A stretch of 64,000 bases of DNA from assembly GCF_963678635.1 (NCBI RefSeq), contig NC_087071.1, positions 27,515,378 through 27,579,377 on the forward strand, given 5' to 3'. The translations under genes and the position numbers were made by a program. The DNA comes from Symsagittifera roscoffensis (Eukaryota; Xenacoelomorpha; Acoela; Convolutidae). Every line of letters begins with the position of its first letter. The first letter of the stretch is position 1. A model generated the notes under the pieces. It saw only the letters and a list, made by a program, of their open reading frames with translations. It did no database searches and was not told the origin of the DNA. Of the stretch, positions 60,999 to 64,000 are shown piece after piece.

Positions 60999-62022
60999 TT
61001 TATATTGAGACTTTTTAACTTATTTTTGTGAAAATGAAAACTTTTCAATTCTTCTTTTCAATTAGAATCATAAATATGATAATTTTTGAGAAGACAGATG
61101 TTATTGAAATCATCTGTAAATAAAATCTGTACTAGAAACACGTAATATTTACTTTTTGTTATGAGTTTTCCTCTTGTTGTGACTTGTTAAGGAAAAATCA
61201 TAAATAACGGTGGAAAACTTTCAATTACCACATCTTATGCATGATTCCTCTAAAACTTAATTTACCTGCATGTATGTTTTGCCTGCTGAGCCCGACCAAA
61301 TTTGGATATGTTTCCAAAATTATTGAGAGAGAAAACATAAGAACAAGCATTTTCTCAGACTTTTTATATGTTTCTTTATTCATTGATGGGTAATAGGCAC
61401 AGATCCTTCCAGTTATAAAAACTCTGTGTCGTTTCTGTTTGCGAGTCTTTCAATTTCAAACCCTAATATTTGCATTTTACGAAAATTTTTCACGTACATT
61501 GAGCAAATCAGTATAGTTTTGTTAGAGCAGTCAGTATAGAGCGGCCTATCTTTTTCAAACCAAAACAACTCAAATTATATTGCAAAACAAAATAATTTCA
61601 AAATCATTTGCATTTAACCTTGAATTTAAGTTTTTGTCCGCTGTTGGTGAAACCAGCGTCAAAAATGCCAAAATAACTTCTCGATTCAGATATGTTTTTT
61701 TTAAATAAATATTTCTGACTGATGAAAGCATTTCAATATAATTTAATTGAATCTTTTGTAATAAACTATTCTAATTCTGTATACCTATGTACAATTGCTG
61801 TACATAAACTTAAAAGAATAAAATTAATAAAAGGAAGTATGTGAATTAAGAACGTTAAAAGGACAACTGAGATTTATCTCATATCGACCAATGGTCGTAA
61901 CTAAATTGGTTATCAGGTATTAATTAAATACCGAAGGTCATTTAAGACACTAAAAACAAATCACAACATTTCCCACCGGGAAAAAAAATAAAACTGCATA
62001 CTAACAACATAACTCTAAATAC
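60999..62022. other. No gene; probably includes the rest of the second element's 3' LTR and its flank
   Basis: AT-rich. Sequence from 62022 leftward should be LTR, but its outer end is not identified. A palindromic GACCAATGGTC is at about 61887. Confidence 0.35.
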
Positions 62023-62038
62023 ACCCTTTTCCCCCTTC
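62022..62038 (-). promoter_or_regulatory. Polypurine tract and 3' LTR start of the second retroelement
   Basis: On the minus strand GAAGGGGGAAAAGGG (62038-62024) is followed directly by TG (62023-62022), the expected junction of a plus-strand primer and the 3' LTR. It lies about 270 bases after the last ORF. Confidence 0.45.
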
Positions 62039-62302
62039 GAGAATGAACAAGATTTTACAAACTGCACCATGAAGGTAAATATACAGAAGTAAAATAGAAT
62101 CCACAATTGAGAGAGAATGTACAATGTACAGGGTGAATATACACAATTACAAATTTACAAAGTACAGTAACTAACTAAATTAAAACTAATCCACAACATG
62201 TACAAAAACGTGTACAATTGTATCTACAGGTAACATTTAAAAAAATCAGAGGGTAAGATATGGGTCAAGTTTGTATTTTGCTCAGTTTATTTGATATGTG
62301 CG

Positions 62303-63063
62303 TTAATTAAATTGGTTGTCAAAATCATCAAGTTTAGCCCTCATTTCCGAATCAATAGTCGAAGAAATTTCACTACAGTTGTCTACCTCGTGTGGGGAGT
62401 TTTTCGTGATCTGGTTAGCTGATTGTGAACCCGAGAAATTTTCGTGGAAATGACTCTTCGTAGGTGAAATTACTGGTCTGACCGTCGGGAGAGAGTTCTT
62501 TGAAGACCAGGATAACGTCGTTTTTGCAACAAGATTTTGTCGGGGAGGGGCCTCCGCTAGTGATGTCAACAAATCAGACGGTGATGAGACAGTGAAAAAG
62601 GCCCGGGAAATGTCAGGTGGAGAGGAGAATACTGAAGATGACGCCCCTGTGTCATCTTTTTCTAGGACCACGTCTATAAAGCGGCGATTTCCGTAAAACT
62701 GTGGGGACCCACATTTCTGCGTGGTCTAGCGTGTCGAGGCATTATCGTCGGGCTGACCGTAGGCTCCGGAGTGCTGTCTAACAGTATGGGGTTATCTTGC
62801 GACCCTCCTGCTTCTGTTGAGTCGGGGACAATAACGATCTCCAGGAGGTCGGTGTTCGCTGGCCTTTCTGAGCTCGGATGTGGGGATTCGACGGTACCTG
62901 TAACACTTAAGCCCTGGTTAGATTCGGAATGATGGCTCTGAGGTATATTATTATTGGTCACATCGTCGAAGTAATCATCGATTATTCCGTCCCACGAGTC
63001 TAGGTTTAAAGAAGATGAGGAACTTGAAGAGATTCGAGAAGAGTCTTGAGTGGCCACGCTCAC
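62303..63063 (-). pseudogene. C-terminal Ser/Pro-rich region of the second element's pol or a 3' ORF
   Basis: Two open pieces in different frames, 62674-63063 (129 codons) and 62303-62671 (122 codons), abut each other. The first is Ser/Asp-rich and ends with an RPRRNVGP block that is common at the end of Ty3-type polyproteins. The second is Ser/Pro-rich with no recognised domain. A single frameshift near 62672 would join them. Confidence 0.45.
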
Positions 63064-63176
63064 AGTCGGTGCGCTAGTCCCTGCTCTGGTGTTGAACGCT
63101 CTTGAGATGCCTTGTCCCGAATGCTCAGAGGGTGTCGATACTGCTTTCTTTTGTGGCGGGAGTTTCCTTTTTCCAG

Positions 63177-63515
63177 CTAAACTCGAATGGGTAAGACGTT
63201 TAAGCCCGGTGGGTGTTGATTCACTTTTATTTTTTTAGGCCCGGGGAGTATTTTTCCTTTGATAGCCAGATCCGATTTGCGTAAAACGTGCCCGTTGTCA
63301 AGGGTTATGGTGTGTTCTGAAGAGTCGATGATATCCTTCTTAACTAGATTAAAATATGTAGCCCTATTTTTCCTGTTAGACACCTTTCTAAATAAATTAC
63401 CTCCCATGACTGCTTTTCTTTTTGCAAGGGGTTCTGAAGCTTGTTTATTGTCGTCCGGGTTTGTATTTAGAGTGACTGTCCTAGATAGTGGCACGTTGTC
63501 TTCTGGGTCTGACAT
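63177..63515 (-). pseudogene. Integrase C-terminal tail of the second element
   Basis: 112 codons. An ITLDNGHVLRKSDLAIKGK block resembles the C-terminal beta-barrel/GPY-like tail of metazoan Ty3 integrases. The frame is the same as that of the integrase core, but four stops separate them, so the region between has shifted. A Lys-rich end follows. Confidence 0.55.
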
Positions 63516-63653
63516 GCTGTCCTTTTCCTCGTCCAGATATCCATACTCTGCCCTTCGTGGAGTTCCCAGTTAGTGGCCCGATCTTTGGACAAGATATCTT
63601 TCACTTTATCTAAATGGTCAATATCGGACATAAGGTTTTCCACCTAGTGTTCG

Positions 63654-64000
63654 CTACTCTATTAAAATGTTTTTCAAAAGGGGTACAGCCGATCGCGGAT
63701 TGCTTCTCAAAATCCAAATAATTTTTTCGATCGACTCGATTAGTGACGGCTTGGGTAATTCGAAAGACATTGCCAGTAGTTTCGATTTAATTGTGTAAAC
63801 TAAGCTTTCCACTAGCCCATTGGATCTGTGGTCGCCGACTGTGCAGTAAGTAATTTTCATGTTAAAGTTTTCGCAGAAGTTTTTGAAATCAAGTGATAAG
63901 AAGCATGACCCAAGGTCGACTCTAATTTTTCTTGGGAATCCATGAAGATGACAGTAATCGTTTAAGAATGAAATTACATTTCTCGTAGAGGTCTTGTTAA
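63654..64000 (-). pseudogene. Integrase core of the second element, partial at the right edge
   Basis: The frame is open from the edge to 63654. An Asp at 63915-63917 (VDLGS context) and a Glu at 63807-63809 (NGLVES context) have exactly 35 residues between them, as in DD35E integrases. The first catalytic Asp is outside the window. A TAG at 63654 ends this frame before the natural C-terminus, and the next 140 bases read coherently in another frame. Confidence 0.8.

Larger units (their letters stand above)
62022..64000 (-). mobile_element. Second Ty3/Gypsy-like retroelement, 3' part, running off the right edge
   Basis: Integrase core at the right edge, its C-terminal tail, two Ser/Pro-rich open pieces and a polypurine tract occur in that order on the minus strand. 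GC content is clearly higher than in the surrounding DNA and the pieces are more intact than in the first element, so it is probably a different family and a younger insertion. The upstream pol, gag and 5' LTR lie beyond 64000. Confidence 0.8.

Noticed and set aside
1-64000. CRISPR array, prokaryotic operons or phage genes
   Set aside because: No regularly spaced short repeats with unique spacers, no ribosome-binding sites and no compact gene strings; the content is eukaryotic throughout.

Overview
The window is AT-rich metazoan nuclear DNA. Its single-copy genes have spliced exons, C-type lectin and cystine-knot proteins, TATA-like promoters and AATAAA polyadenylation signals, and it also carries tRNA-derived SINEs, DNA-transposon relics and LTR retroelements with envelope-like genes. 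It is not bacterial. I cannot name the species; an invertebrate with a compact-to-medium, repeat-rich genome fits best.

Layout. (1) Positions 1-18571: one very large Ty3/Gypsy-like LTR retroelement lying on the minus strand, so its 5' end is at high coordinates. From 5' to 3' it holds a putative LTR, a long open region ahead of gag, gag (tandemly duplicated as two 2.5-kb copies), protease, reverse transcriptase, RNase H, integrase, a proline-rich membrane ORF, an envelope-like gene and a third ORF of about 600 codons that I do not recognise. It is decayed by stops and frameshifts, and its 3' LTR lies outside the window. (2) Positions 18572-33600: gene-poor DNA with an LTR-like fragment, a segmental duplication containing (CATC)n, an IS630/Tc1-mariner-type transposase relic, another divergent duplication (26.2-29.1 kb) and a tRNA-derived SINE. 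(3) Positions 33643-45962: a two-exon secreted C-type lectin gene whose second exon, with half of the intron and 2.1 kb of 3' flank, occurs four times in tandem while the signal-peptide exon occurs once. (4) Positions 46000-56800: mostly repeats, including a C-rich tract, a minisatellite, a perfect hairpin, a second SINE copy in opposite orientation and a degenerate tandem array at 51.3-55.0 kb. (5) Positions 56866-59633: a two-exon gene for a small secreted six-cysteine (knottin-pattern) peptide. (6) Positions 60589-60998: a short terminal-inverted-repeat element with G14/C14 tracts just inside its ends. (7) Positions 62023-64000: the 3' part of a second, visibly more GC-rich Ty3-like element on the minus strand (integrase, its C-terminal tail and the start of a 3' LTR), running off the right edge.

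The likely functional host genes are the C-type lectin (33643-34931) and the knottin-like peptide. Both are secreted, and both have the signal peptide on its own or on the first exon. Almost everything else is mobile or repetitive DNA. The points most worth following are the exon-only amplification of the lectin domain (four intact copies whose few differences fall in the presumed ligand loop) and the oversized retroelement with two accessory ORFs and a gag duplication that happened after gag had already been broken.
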